Assembly (NCBI RefSeq): GCF_014841215.1
Contig: NZ_JACYTR010000017.1
Location: 24,994 to 88,993, forward strand
Direction: 5' to 3'
From: Pseudomarimonas arenosa
GTDB taxonomy: Bacteria > Pseudomonadota > Gammaproteobacteria > Xanthomonadales > Xanthomonadaceae
DNA: 64,000 nucleotides
Part shown: positions 9,558-18,344 of the stretch, in pieces
How positions within the stretch are numbered: the stretch's first letter is position 1
Layout of the letters: every line of letters starts with the position of its first letter
The notes under the pieces: model-generated
The model's database searches: none
The model's input: the letters and a program-made list of their open reading frames with translations, nothing else
What the model was told of the DNA's origin: nothing
Program-made: the position numbers and the translations under genes

Positions 9558-12500
9558 TGGGCGCTGGGGTCAGGCAGCAGCCTTCCTGCTACAGCACAGG
9601 CGCGCGCGCCTGATTGCCAAGCGATTTTGTTGCGGCCTGTGGCTGGCCGTCGGGTTCGTGCTGACGATCGTGCCTATCCAGCCGATCGCCGCGATGGTGC
9701 GCCCGGAGATTCGTCTCGATCGCTGGGGCCTGGAGCAGGGACTGGCCCAGGCCAGCGTCAATGCCATGTTGCACGACCGGCGCGGCTTTCTCTGGCTGGG
9801 TACACAGGAAGGCTTGAATCGCTTCGATGGCAATACCTTCAAGCTCTATCGCTACAACAAGGATGATGCCAATTCGCTGTCGCATAATTTCGTTACCGCC
9901 TTGGTCGAAGATGCGGACGGCATTATCTGGATCGGCACCTATGCCGGCGGCTTGAATCGCTACGATCCACGCAGTGGCAGGTTTCAACGGTTTCGATTCG
10001 ATGCCGAGCGCGCCGATTCGCTGAGTGACGATTGGGTGCGAACCTTGGCGGTGGCGGAGAACGGCGATCTGTGGGTGGGCTCAGCGCAAGGATTGAACCG
10101 CTTGCCGCGCAGAGGCACGGGCTTCACCCGTTTTCAGCATGCAGTCGATGACCCAAACAGTCTCAGCCACAACAGTGTGCGTGCACTGTGGTTTGACCCT
10201 GCCGGCGATCTGTGGATCGGTACCGAGGGCGGGCTCAATCGACTCAACATCACGAACAGGCAGTTCAGTCGCTTCCCGCAGCGGGCCGGGCGGTCGGTCA
10301 GCGTGGCCCAGGATTCGGTGCGCGCCATCGTGGCCGCTGCCGAGGGCGGCATGTGGGTCGGTACGGAAGGGGCCGGCGTTGAGCATTTCGATCCCGGATC
10401 GGGGCAGTTTTCCCGACTGTCGGAAGCCAGCTCGCGGTCCCAGAGCGCCTCCGTTCTGGCCTTGCTGGTGGATGCCGAAGGACAGCTTTGGATTGCCACC
10501 CGTGGCGGTGGGCTGGGTATCTACCGTCCCGCTGACGGCGATCTCCGCTGGCTGCGCGCCGATCCGGCGGCGAACAAGGGCTTGAGCCACGATACCGTCA
10601 ATGGGCTGGTGCAGGATCGGCATGGTCAGGTGTGGATCGGTAGCTCCGACGGGCTGTTGCGCTACGATCCGCGCCGCTCGCAATTCCCCCACTACCGTCA
10701 CCACCCGGCCGATCCTGAAAGTCTCAGTCATGACTGGGTGCGTGGCTTTGCCGAAGATGCCAGTGGAACGCTATGGGTAGCCACGCAGAACGGATTGAAC
10801 CGCTGGGATGCTGGGCAACGTCGCTTTGAGCGCTACTTGCTGCAGACCGACCGCGCGCCTCAGGCAAGTTGGCATGTGCGCGTTCTGGTGGCGGCGCTGG
10901 GCACACTGTGGGTGGGTAGCGACAGCGGTCTGTTTCGTTTTGATCCCGAGCGTCGGGAATTCGAGCCGGTGCCTTTGCCGCGCAGTCCAGAGGACGGCAA
11001 TCTGATCGACCGTGTGGTCGCCATTCGTGTCGACGGACCGAACAGCCTGTGGCTGGGCACCATGGGGCGCGGCATGGTCCAGCTCGACCCGGAGTCGGGT
11101 CGGGGTCGGCGCTACCGCCATCAGGCCGGCGATGCTTCGAGCCTGCCGCACGACGATGTGCGGGTCTTCCTGCGTGGCCGCTCGGGTGACCTTTGGGTCG
11201 GCTTCTGGGGCGGAGGGTTGTGCCGTCTCGACGAACTGAACAATCGATTCCACTGCTATCGCCATGACCCGGCCAATCGCGACAGTCTCGCTTCGGACGG
11301 CGTGCGCGCCATCCACGAAGATCCGGATGGCATTCTGTGGCTGGCCACCCTGGATGCCGGGCTGCTGCGGTTTGATCCCAGCAGCGGAAAGAGCCGTGCC
11401 TACACGCGCAAGCATGGGCTGGCCGATGATTCCTTGTACGGCATCCTTCCCGACCGGCAGGGTCGACTCTGGCTGAGCTCTAACGATGGAATCGCCTGCT
11501 TTGATCCGCGTGACGGCACGGTGCGCAACTACAGTGAACATGACGGGTTGCAGAGTTCCGAATTCAACACCAACGCCTACTATCGAAGCGCCCAGGGTGA
11601 ACATTTCCTTGGTGGCATTCGTGGTTTCAATCGCTACTTCCCCGATGCCATACGCAGCGATGATGGAGCACCAGCAGTCGTGTTCACCGAAATGCTGCTG
11701 TTCAATCGACCGGTGCCATTGCGAGGCGGCGCAGAACCCGCAATTTATGCCTTGCCAAGCCCGATCGAAGTGACCGAACAGATTGCACTCAGCCATCGAG
11801 AGGCTCTGCTCAGTTTTGAATTCTCCAGCTTGCACCCATTCGATCCGACTCGAATGCGCTACGCCTACCGGCTGGAGGGCTACGACGCCGACTGGATCGA
11901 GACCGATCATCGCAATCGCCGCGCCACCTATACCAATCTGCCTGCTGGCAAGTACAAATTGCGCGTTAAGGCCGCAGCCGCGGGCGACTGGAGTGCTGAT
12001 GAAGCTCAGCTTTGGATAGAGGTCAGCCCACCGCCCTGGCGTAGCCTTTGGGCCTACCTGGCGTATGCGAGCTTCGCTTTCGCCCTGCTGCTTGGCGGTT
12101 TTCGCTGGCGCACCGCGCAAATGCGCCGGAACGCGGCCCGCTTGGCTCAGCAGGTCGCCGAGCGCACCGCTGAACTGGCTGCCAGCCGCGACCGTCTACT
12201 GGCATCGAAAGCAGAAATTGAAACCGCCCATCAGGATCTGCTCAATGCCCAGCAGCAGATGGTGGTGCAGGAAAAGATGGCCGCTCTCGGCACCCTGACC
12301 GCCGGCGTGGCGCACGAAATCAACAATCCGACCAGCTTCGCCGACGGCGCGATTCAGAACCTGGAGCTGGAGCTGCGCCGCTTTCGTGAAATGCTCTGGC
12401 ATCTGGCGGGCGAGGATGCGGCGCCGGAAGTGCTCGATGCCTTTGATCAGCGCTTCCGCCACCTGGAAGAAATGGCCAGTACGGCGCGCGAAGGTCATCA

Positions 12501-13038
12501 GCGCATCCGACGCATCGTTGCTGATCTGCGCCAGTTTAGCCGCTTGGATGAGGCTCAGCGTAAGCCGGTTCCGATCGCCGAGCCGATTCAGTCCACCGTC
12601 AATCTGGTACGCACGCGTTTTGATGGCATCCGTTTCGATCTGCAGCTCGAGCACAATCCGAACGTCGAGTGCCAGCCGGCCAAGCTCGGTCAAGTGTTCA
12701 TGAATCTGATCGTCAATGCCTGTGAGGCCATCGAGGCCGGCACAAGAGACGGCCAGGGCGAGGTAAGAATCAGCACCCGTCCATGCACGTTGCGCTCGAT
12801 CGCTGCTGTTGAAATCAGCCTGGAGGACAATGGCGTGGGCATGGAGCGCGCGGTGCTCGATCGCATGTTCGAGCCCTTCTTCACTACCAAGGGGGTGGGG
12901 GCGGGCACCGGGCTCGGACTGGCGATCGTATTCGGCATCGTCCGCGATCACGGCGGCGCCATCGAGGCGCGCTCGGTGGTGGCGCAGGGCACCTGCTTTC
13001 GACTTGTTTTGCCCCTGCAAGGAGCGGAAGCCGACTGA
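9538..13038 (+). CDS. Propeller/Y_Y_Y sensor histidine kinase (second paralogue)
   Basis: A 1166-residue sensor kinase whose start lies inside the end of the preceding gene (20-nt overlap), implying translational coupling. Residues 15-45 form a signal/anchor. Propeller repeats such as LWLGTQEGLNRFD, IWIGTYAGGLNRYD and LWVGSAQGLNRL fill about 55-740. A Y_Y_Y domain occupies about 755-830, a transmembrane helix 833-857, a coiled coil 860-905, and HisKA GVAHEINNP has His926. The HATPase shows DNGVGM and GTGLGLAI. It lacks the GAF domain of its upstream neighbour and has no receiver. The periplasmic ligand cannot be told from sequence. Confidence 0.93.
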   Translation: MHTQFPDGRWGQAAAFLLQHRRARLIAKRFCCGLWLAVGFVLTIVPIQPIAAMVRPEIRLDRWGLEQGLAQASVNAMLHDRRGFLWLGTQEGLNRFDGNTFKLYRYNKDDANSLSHNFVTALVEDADGIIWIGTYAGGLNRYDPRSGRFQRFRFDAERADSLSDDWVRTLAVAENGDLWVGSAQGLNRLPRRGTGFTRFQHAVDDPNSLSHNSVRALWFDPAGDLWIGTEGGLNRLNITNRQFSRFPQRAGRSVSVAQDSVRAIVAAAEGGMWVGTEGAGVEHFDPGSGQFSRLSEASSRSQSASVLALLVDAEGQLWIATRGGGLGIYRPADGDLRWLRADPAANKGLSHDTVNGLVQDRHGQVWIGSSDGLLRYDPRRSQFPHYRHHPADPESLSHDWVRGFAEDASGTLWVATQNGLNRWDAGQRRFERYLLQTDRAPQASWHVRVLVAALGTLWVGSDSGLFRFDPERREFEPVPLPRSPEDGNLIDRVVAIRVDGPNSLWLGTMGRGMVQLDPESGRGRRYRHQAGDASSLPHDDVRVFLRGRSGDLWVGFWGGGLCRLDELNNRFHCYRHDPANRDSLASDGVRAIHEDPDGILWLATLDAGLLRFDPSSGKSRAYTRKHGLADDSLYGILPDRQGRLWLSSNDGIACFDPRDGTVRNYSEHDGLQSSEFNTNAYYRSAQGEHFLGGIRGFNRYFPDAIRSDDGAPAVVFTEMLLFNRPVPLRGGAEPAIYALPSPIEVTEQIALSHREALLSFEFSSLHPFDPTRMRYAYRLEGYDADWIETDHRNRRATYTNLPAGKYKLRVKAAAAGDWSADEAQLWIEVSPPPWRSLWAYLAYASFAFALLLGGFRWRTAQMRRNAARLAQQVAERTAELAASRDRLLASKAEIETAHQDLLNAQQQMVVQEKMAALGTLTAGVAHEINNPTSFADGAIQNLELELRRFREMLWHLAGEDAAPEVLDAFDQRFRHLEEMASTAREGHQRIRRIVADLRQFSRLDEAQRKPVPIAEPIQSTVNLVRTRFDGIRFDLQLEHNPNVECQPAKLGQVFMNLIVNACEAIEAGTRDGQGEVRISTRPCTLRSIAAVEISLEDNGVGMERAVLDRMFEPFFTTKGVGAGTGLGLAIVFGIVRDHGGAIEARSVVAQGTCFRLVLPLQGAEAD

Positions 13039-13188
13039 CTCGATGCTTTTGGCGGCGGGTGTCGAATCGGCGGGTCTCCAGGTCGAGACCCGTCCTGAAA
13101 GATGAATCGTGAGCCGCACAACAACTAATCAACAGGCTAAGCTGGTTGGGGCAAATCGGTGTAGACTGGAACGCAAGGAAGCGTGGCG

Positions 13189-16100
13189 ATGGATGGATTC
13201 GAAGCAGGGCGGCCCGAACCGGAGACGCGACCGCAGTCTGCCACGGCGAGAAGGCGCCGTGGCGGGTGGCGTCGGCTGTTGCGCTGGGGGATACGCATCG
13301 TCGTGGTGATCGGGCTGGTGCTCGCGGCCGGGCTGTGGTTCGAGATGCGCTACTCACCGCTACAGGCGCATTACCTCAGTCGCTATGCCGATCGTTTGCA
13401 GTTTCGTCTCGCTGAGGGCGCCAGCGAGAACATCCACTTTCCGCGCGAAGGGCCGTTCGACAAGCGCCTGGGCTATGCCTACCTGCCGCTGTTTCTGCAG
13501 CGTGCCCTGGAGCGCGGCTACGCCATTGATCGCCAAGCCGTGCTGAGCCCGGAGCTGGTCGACTTCACAGACCAGGGCTACTACCCGCCGTACCCGGAGA
13601 AGACCCAGGCCGGCCTATCGATTCGCGATTGCGCCTGGCAGCCGCTATGGCGCCGCGCCTATCCCGGTGAAGCCTATGCCAGATTCGAAGATGTGCCGCC
13701 CTTGGTGGCACAGGCGCTGACTTTCATCGAGGATCGTCATCTGCTGGATGTGCAACGGCGCGAGATCAATCCGGCGGTTGACTGGCCGCGGCTATTCAGT
13801 GCCGCCTGGTCACAGCTGGAGGAGGCCCTGGGCTGGGGCGACTCGGCGGTGGGCGGCAGCACACTGGCCACCCAGATCGAAAAGTTTCGCCATTCGCCCG
13901 ATGGCTTGACCAGCTCGTTCAAAGAGAAGTGGCGACAGATGGCTTCGGCCAGCGTGCGCGCCTATCAGCACGGCCAGGACACGTTGAATGCCCGACGTGA
14001 TCTCCTGCGCGACTACCTCAACACCGTGCCGTTGTCGGCGGTGCCTGGGCATGGCGAAGTGCATGGTCTGGCCGATGGCCTGCGTGTTTGGTTCGGTGCC
14101 GATTTTGCCCGCGTCAATCAATTGCTCTCCGGCAATGGTCACAGCGAAAGCGCGCTGGCCGCACGCGGGCTGGCCTTGCGTCAGGTGTTGGCCTTGTTGG
14201 TGGCGCAGCGCCGTCCGAGCTACTACCTGGCCCAGGGGCGGGTCGAGCTTAACAGTCTGATCGACAGTCATCTGCGGCTGCTGCAACGCGCCGGCAGGAT
14301 CGAGCCGGCACTGCGTGACGCTGCCTTGGCTGCACCTTTGGAGTTCCGCGATTGGGCCAGCGATCCAATCCAGACCGCAATCAGCAACGACAAAGGCACC
14401 AATCTGGTTCGACGCCATCTGGCCAGCCTGCTGAATGTGCCGCTGTACAGCCTCGATCGGCTTGACCTGGACGTCGACAGCAGTCTCGACGCTGAACTGC
14501 AGCGTGAGGTATCGGCCTACCTCGATGGTCTGCGTGAGCCCGAGGCGGCCAAGGCCGCCGGTCTGCTGGGCCACAGTCTGCTGCAGGAGGATCAGTTGCA
14601 GGGCGTGCGCTATAGCTTCACCCTGTATGAGCGCTTGCCGGACCGGTTTGCCGTTCGAGTGCAAACCGACAGCACCCGGCAAGCCTTCGATCTGAGCGAG
14701 AACAGCAAGCTGGAGCTCGGCTCCACAGCCAAGTTACGTGTTGTGGCGACCTATCTGGAAGTCATCGCTGAACTGCATGGGCGTTACAGCGGCCTGCCGG
14801 CGCGTATCCTGCGCGAGATCGAGGTGCAACCTGCCGATCGGCTGACCCGTTGGGTGTTGAGTTATCTGGCCGAGCACCCGCAGGCTGACCTCAGTAGCCT
14901 GCTGCAGGCGGCCATGCAGCGGCGCTATTCGGCCAGCCCGCACGAGCGCTTTCTGACTGGCGGCGGCATTCACCGCTTCAGTAACTTCCAGCGCAAGGAT
15001 GATCTGCGCGTTGCCAGCGTGGCCGAGGCGATGCGCGATTCCTTGAACCTGCCGTTTGTGCGACTGATGCGGGATATCGTCAACTACAGCATCTATCAAA
15101 GCGTGCCGCGCCGCGCCGAGTTGTTGGGGGACGATGATGATCCACGGCGCGAGGACTATCTGCGTCGCTTTGTCGACAAGGAAGGGCAGAGCTTTCTGCG
15201 CAGATTCTGGGACAAGTACCGCGATAAGGACGAAAGCAAGCGGATCGATACCCTGCTCGAGGGCCTTGCTGCACGGCCGGCACGCCTTGGCGCGGTGTTT
15301 CGCTATCTTTATCCGCAGGCCGACGCCGCCGCTCTGGCCGAGTTTCTGCGCCAGCGCGGGGTCGATGAACTGCCCAGTCAGCAGGATATCGAAGCCCTGC
15401 ATGCGCGCTACCGCCCCGATGCCTACGCGCTGCCCGATCGCGCCTATATCGCCCGAGTGCATCCACTCGACCTGTGGCTGCTGGCTGAACTGATTCGTCA
15501 GCCGAACGTCGAGTTCAGTGAGTTGTTGGCCGCGAGCACCGAGGTGCGGCAGGAAGTGTACGGCTGGCTGTTTCGCAGTCGGCATAAGCAGGCCCGTGAC
15601 AACCGTATCCGCATCATGCTGGAGGTCGAGGCGTTTCTCGATATCCACCAGCGCTGGCAGAAGCTGGGCTATCCGTTTGGCCATCTGGTGCCCTCACTGG
15701 CGACTGCGCTGGGAAGCTCGGGCGATCGGCCGGCGGCCCTGGCTGAGCTGGTCGGCATCATACTGAACGACGGTATTCGCCTGCCGACGGTGCGGATCAG
15801 CGAATTACGCTTTGCCGATGGCACGCCCTACCACACCGAGCTCAAGCGCGTGCCGGCCGCCGGCCAACAGGTGATGGCACCGGAAGTGGCGGCCGTGCTT
15901 CGCGAAGCGCTGAACCAGGTAGTTGAGCGCGGCACCGCCAGACGTCTGAAGGGCAGCTTCGCCGATGCCGCCAGCGAAGACTGGCGACTGGGCGGCAAGA
16001 CCGGCACCGGTGACAACCGCATCGAATCGGTCGATGCCAGCGGCCGAGTGATCGAATCGCGCGCGCGCAACCGCACCGCCACCTTTGTGTTCTACCTCGG

Positions 16101-16254
16101 TGATCGGTACTTCGGCACCTTGACCGCCTTCGTGCTGGGCGAGAATGCCGATGACTATCGCTTTACCTCGGCCTTGCCGGTGCAGGCGTTGAAGGGCATG
16201 CAGCCGATTCTGCAGCCGCGATTAACCCACGGATGCGCACAGATTCCCCCGTAG
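13189..16254 (+). CDS. Bifunctional penicillin-binding protein (GT51 + transpeptidase) with long insert
   Basis: A 1021-residue inner-membrane peptidoglycan synthase. A basic N-terminus and one transmembrane helix (31-51) precede a GT51 glycosyltransferase domain. FIEDRH carries the catalytic Glu181, and GGSTLATQIEK and the DYLNTVPL segment match the family motifs. The transpeptidase motifs are all present: STAK (Ser512, Lys515), SLN (618-620) and KTG (937-939). The SLN-to-KTG distance of about 317 residues is much longer than usual, because a helical, charged region (about 650-830) is inserted. The ATG at 13189 is preferred over an upstream GTG since AAGGAA lies 8 nt before it. It resembles PBP1C-type proteins more than PBP1A/1B. 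Confidence 0.88.
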   Translation: MDGFEAGRPEPETRPQSATARRRRGGWRRLLRWGIRIVVVIGLVLAAGLWFEMRYSPLQAHYLSRYADRLQFRLAEGASENIHFPREGPFDKRLGYAYLPLFLQRALERGYAIDRQAVLSPELVDFTDQGYYPPYPEKTQAGLSIRDCAWQPLWRRAYPGEAYARFEDVPPLVAQALTFIEDRHLLDVQRREINPAVDWPRLFSAAWSQLEEALGWGDSAVGGSTLATQIEKFRHSPDGLTSSFKEKWRQMASASVRAYQHGQDTLNARRDLLRDYLNTVPLSAVPGHGEVHGLADGLRVWFGADFARVNQLLSGNGHSESALAARGLALRQVLALLVAQRRPSYYLAQGRVELNSLIDSHLRLLQRAGRIEPALRDAALAAPLEFRDWASDPIQTAISNDKGTNLVRRHLASLLNVPLYSLDRLDLDVDSSLDAELQREVSAYLDGLREPEAAKAAGLLGHSLLQEDQLQGVRYSFTLYERLPDRFAVRVQTDSTRQAFDLSENSKLELGSTAKLRVVATYLEVIAELHGRYSGLPARILREIEVQPADRLTRWVLSYLAEHPQADLSSLLQAAMQRRYSASPHERFLTGGGIHRFSNFQRKDDLRVASVAEAMRDSLNLPFVRLMRDIVNYSIYQSVPRRAELLGDDDDPRREDYLRRFVDKEGQSFLRRFWDKYRDKDESKRIDTLLEGLAARPARLGAVFRYLYPQADAAALAEFLRQRGVDELPSQQDIEALHARYRPDAYALPDRAYIARVHPLDLWLLAELIRQPNVEFSELLAASTEVRQEVYGWLFRSRHKQARDNRIRIMLEVEAFLDIHQRWQKLGYPFGHLVPSLATALGSSGDRPAALAELVGIILNDGIRLPTVRISELRFADGTPYHTELKRVPAAGQQVMAPEVAAVLREALNQVVERGTARRLKGSFADAASEDWRLGGKTGTGDNRIESVDASGRVIESRARNRTATFVFYLGDRYFGTLTAFVLGENADDYRFTSALPVQALKGMQPILQPRLTHGCAQIPP

Positions 16255-16255
16255 A

Positions 16256-16388
16256 GTGCGTGTTGGACGCACCGGCGCGAGGTGGGGCGTGCCGGTAGGG
16301 TGTGTTCCATGCCCGATGGTGCGGTGAACCGCACCCGATGGCATCGGCGTTGCGGCGACCCATACATAGGGTGCGTCATGGACGCACC
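16256..16388. repeat. Cluster of three GGTGCG/CGCACC hairpins (REP-like family C)
   Basis: Three short perfect inverted repeats follow each other. They are GTGCGT/ACGCAC (16256-16261 and 16267-16272), GGTGCGG/CCGCACC (16318-16324 and 16329-16335) and GGTGCGTC/GACGCACC (16370-16377 and 16381-16388). Loops are 3-5 nt. The first begins directly after the stop codon at 16254. A fourth, very similar hairpin lies at 2191. Repetition of the same arms argues for a REP-type dispersed family, though the first copy could also act as a terminator. Confidence 0.7.
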
Positions 16389-16404
16389 ATCCGCGCCCGC
16401 TCAT

Positions 16405-16415
16405 GAAATATCCGG
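16405..16415. repeat. Half copy of the CCGGAT palindrome (family A)
   Basis: The right arm GAAATATCCGG of the dispersed palindrome described at 18309 is present, preceded by TCAT as in the complete copies, but no left arm is found. It appears to be a truncated copy. Confidence 0.55.
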
Positions 16416-16727
16416 GTTAATACCGCTCGATGGTAAGCGCTGACTGCCGTTACGAGGCGAAACATGGATACGTAGGAGTATGGATCTGGGACCGGTCTTG
16501 GCGCGAAAGTGCGGGCTAAGTGCATGAGTCATCGGGGATTTTGCACAAAAGGATCTTTTGCATGATTCGATCAATCTGAATCGATCATGACGACGAATGA
16601 TTCATGCTGCGCGGGATGACTCATTTCTATTTTGCAGTGCAACAAAAATTCCGTAAGGTGCGCGCCCCGTCACCCCTCATTCACGAGTCAGGTGGCGTCC
16701 CTTGAAGCACTCATACGGAGATGAAGA

Positions 16728-17729
16728 ATGAACAAGTTGTTTGGAGCGGTGGTTCTTGGGCTGGTCAGCGGCGCTGCCGTGGCCGGAGACTACTTGCCGA
16801 TGAGCGGCGCCGATGTGGCCCGATTCTCGACCGCAGCTCAGACGGTCGCTAGCCACGAAGCCCGCGTTCTGGGTACCGAGGGCAGCAACTGGAAGCTGCT
16901 CAGCGATTTCCTCGGCCTGGGCGAGACCTGGGTGTGGACCGCCGCCGGCGATGAAGACGTATGGATCTTCAATGCCAACCAGAATCGCAGCTATCGCATG
17001 GCCAATTTCGATGCCGCCGTCGGTACGCGTTGGAGCCTGCGCCTCGGCCCGTGCAACAACTCGGCCAAGCTGGCGCAGCGCGGTGAAACCATCAGCACCC
17101 AGGCTGGCAGCTTTGCCAATACCACCCGTCTCGACTTCACCTCCAGTTGCGCTGACGCTGGCGTCGGCAGCGCCTGGTTTGCGCCGGGCGTGGGGCTGGT
17201 AAAGTGGAGCGAGGCAAGCATTGCCGGACCTCGGGAGTTCAGTCTGATGGAAGCTGAAATCGGCGGGCAGCACTACGGTGCGACCTCCAGCGCCACCGTG
17301 GGCCTGGAGCTGACTGCGCGCTTCCCTGGGCCGCGTGTGCTGTCCAATGTCACGCCGAGCGTGCCGGTCTACCTCGAATTGACCAATGCCAGCGAGGCAC
17401 CGATTGATCTGCATTTCGGCAGCTCGCAGCACTTCGAGATCAGCCTGCTCAGCGCCGAAGGCGACGTGCTGAATACCTGGGGCGCCAATCGCCGCTTCGC
17501 CCAGTTCATGAACACCTTGAGCATTGCTCCGGGTGCCAGCGAAGTGTTCGGTGGTGAGATTGATCTGGTGTCGCTGGAGAATGGTCAGGCGCTGGACGTC
17601 GGCACCTACACCCTGCGCATCGAGATCAAGGGCCACAACACGCCTGAGGCCAGCGCCTTCACCCAGGGCTCGCCGTTTGCCATGGAAGCCCCGATCTATG
17701 TCGATCGGCGGATGAGCATCGGCAACTGA
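16728..17729 (+). CDS. Secreted protein with BsuPI-like C-terminal domain
   Basis: A 333-residue protein with a clear signal peptide (residues 1-20, cleavage after AVA). Residues 20-185 form a beta-rich domain of unknown role. Residues about 200-330 resemble the BsuPI fold described for the Bacillus intracellular proteinase inhibitor: YLELTNASEAPIDLHF, then WGANRRFAQ, LSIAPGASEVF and GTYTLRIEI occur in the expected order. Here the domain would be extracytoplasmic. Whether it inhibits a protease is unknown. The start has GGAGATGAAG upstream. It is flanked by repeat-rich spacers on both sides and appears to be a single-gene unit. Confidence 0.75.
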   Translation: MNKLFGAVVLGLVSGAAVAGDYLPMSGADVARFSTAAQTVASHEARVLGTEGSNWKLLSDFLGLGETWVWTAAGDEDVWIFNANQNRSYRMANFDAAVGTRWSLRLGPCNNSAKLAQRGETISTQAGSFANTTRLDFTSSCADAGVGSAWFAPGVGLVKWSEASIAGPREFSLMEAEIGGQHYGATSSATVGLELTARFPGPRVLSNVTPSVPVYLELTNASEAPIDLHFGSSQHFEISLLSAEGDVLNTWGANRRFAQFMNTLSIAPGASEVFGGEIDLVSLENGQALDVGTYTLRIEIKGHNTPEASAFTQGSPFAMEAPIYVDRRMSIGN

Positions 17730-17770
17730 TCGTTGTTCGAGTCTGAGCTGACTGTTTCGCTCCCCTAACA

Positions 17771-17810
17771 GGTTGCTGAGGCCTCCAACCTGGAGGTTTT
17801 CAGCGCAACC
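17771..17810. repeat. TGCTGA/TCAGC imperfect palindrome (family B)
   Basis: GGTTGCTGA (17771-17779) pairs with TCAGCGCAACC (17800-17810) with one bulged base, and an inner CCTCCA/TGGAGG pair (17782-17787, 17791-17796) extends the hairpin. It lies 42 bp after the stop of the BsuPI-like gene. The reverse complement matches the element at 56359-56396, so this is a dispersed repeat that may double as a terminator. Confidence 0.7.
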
Positions 17811-17811
17811 C

Positions 17812-17850
17812 TTCGACAAGCTCAGGGACCGCCGTTCGGCAGGCTCACGG
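17812..17850. repeat. REP-like TTCGACAAGCTCAGG strings
   Basis: TTCGACAAGCTCAGG (17812-17826) and the related GTTCGGCAGGCTCACGG (17834-17850) stand in direct order. The same core, in both orientations, recurs at 18162-18178 and inside the 177-bp tandem repeat at 39165-39518. This is a REP-like extragenic family. Confidence 0.65.
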
Positions 17851-17939
17851 CAAGCCGATCGGGGCAAGGCCGCGCCACCCATGCCGGAAATCAACCACTT
17901 GCGTGTTCGATTTCCGCGCGCGCCGTGGCGCGCAAAATC

Positions 17940-17967
17940 AGGCTGCTGAAATGAGTCTCAGCAGCCT
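17940..17967. repeat. AGGCTGCTGA/TCAGCAGCCT hairpin (family B)
   Basis: Perfect 10-bp arms (17940-17949 and 17958-17967) enclose an 8-nt loop. Arms and loop length match the copies at 19176-19201 and 56243-56270. No T-run follows, so it is better read as a dispersed repeat than as a classical terminator. Confidence 0.75.
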
Positions 17968-18150
17968 GCTAAGCGCGACGCGGTGAAGCATGGCCCAAGG
18001 ATGGGTCGTGCTTCACCGCGTTTGTGTTGTCACGCTAGGCGGGTATCCCCAAAAGCCCTACGGTGAGGAGTCTTGGCGAAATGGGGGCAAGTCCGACAAG
18101 TGATTCGGCAACTTGAGGTCTGAACATACTGTTCGACTTCAAGCCCCGCT

Positions 18151-18178
18151 CGAACGGTACCGTTCGACAGGCTCACGG
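18151..18178. repeat. Perfect palindrome joined to a REP-like string
   Basis: CGAACGGTACCGTTCG (18151-18166) is a perfect 16-bp palindrome whose right half runs into GTTCGACAGGCTCACGG (18162-18178), the same string type as at 17834. It looks like the junction of two inverted REP-like units. Confidence 0.6.
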
Positions 18179-18308
18179 CAGGCATGCCCGTGCGCGCGGG
18201 CGCTTCACAGCGCAAAGTCCTCGGTGAGGGCCGTGCCAGCGCCGAAAGATGGCGAACACTCTGTTATCTCAACACCATCGGTCGAAACTCTCGCCCCGCT
18301 TGGAATCG

Positions 18309-18343
18309 CCGGATCTTTCGGCGCGACCTCATGAAATATCCGG
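18309..18343. repeat. Complete CCGGAT palindrome (family A)
   Basis: CCGGATCTTTC (18309-18319) and GAAATATCCGG (18333-18343) form 11-bp arms with one mismatch around the 13-nt loop GGCGCGACCTCAT. It ends 1 nt before the stop codon of the minus-strand gene 18345-19064. A second complete copy with a near-identical loop is at 47679-47714, and partial copies are at 16405 and 38989. Confidence 0.75.
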
Positions 18344-18344
18344 A

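Larger units (their letters stand above)
16255..16727. other. Intergenic spacer with three REP-like hairpins and a dyad
   Basis: This 473-bp spacer separates the penicillin-binding protein gene from a secreted-protein gene. It holds three GGTGCG/CGCACC hairpins (16256-16388), a half copy of the CCGGAT palindrome family (16405-16415), and an AAAAG-GAT-CTTTT dyad at 16547-16559 followed by AT-rich sequence near 16620-16650. The AT-rich part probably contains the promoter of the gene at 16728, but no clear -35/-10 pair could be assigned. No coding region is supported. Confidence 0.7.
17730..18344. other. Repeat-rich intergenic spacer
   Basis: The 615-bp spacer contains no supported gene. It holds two hairpins of the TGCTGA/TCAGCA family (17771-17810 and 17940-17967), REP-like TTCGACAAGCTCAGG and GTTCGGCAGGCTCACGG strings (17812-17850), a perfect 16-bp palindrome CGAACGGTACCGTTCG (18151-18166) running into another GTTCGACAGGCTCACGG, and a complete CCGGAT family palindrome (18309-18343). 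It is one of the densest repeat clusters in the window. Confidence 0.75.

Noticed and set aside
10771..12120. 449-codon minus-strand frame inside the second propeller kinase
   Set aside because: It is antisense to propeller and Y_Y_Y repeats that match known domains; no start context or domain supports it.
16677..17894. 405-codon minus-strand frame covering the BsuPI-like gene
   Set aside because: The plus strand has a signal peptide, ribosome binding site and a recognisable domain; the minus frame also runs into repeat DNA.
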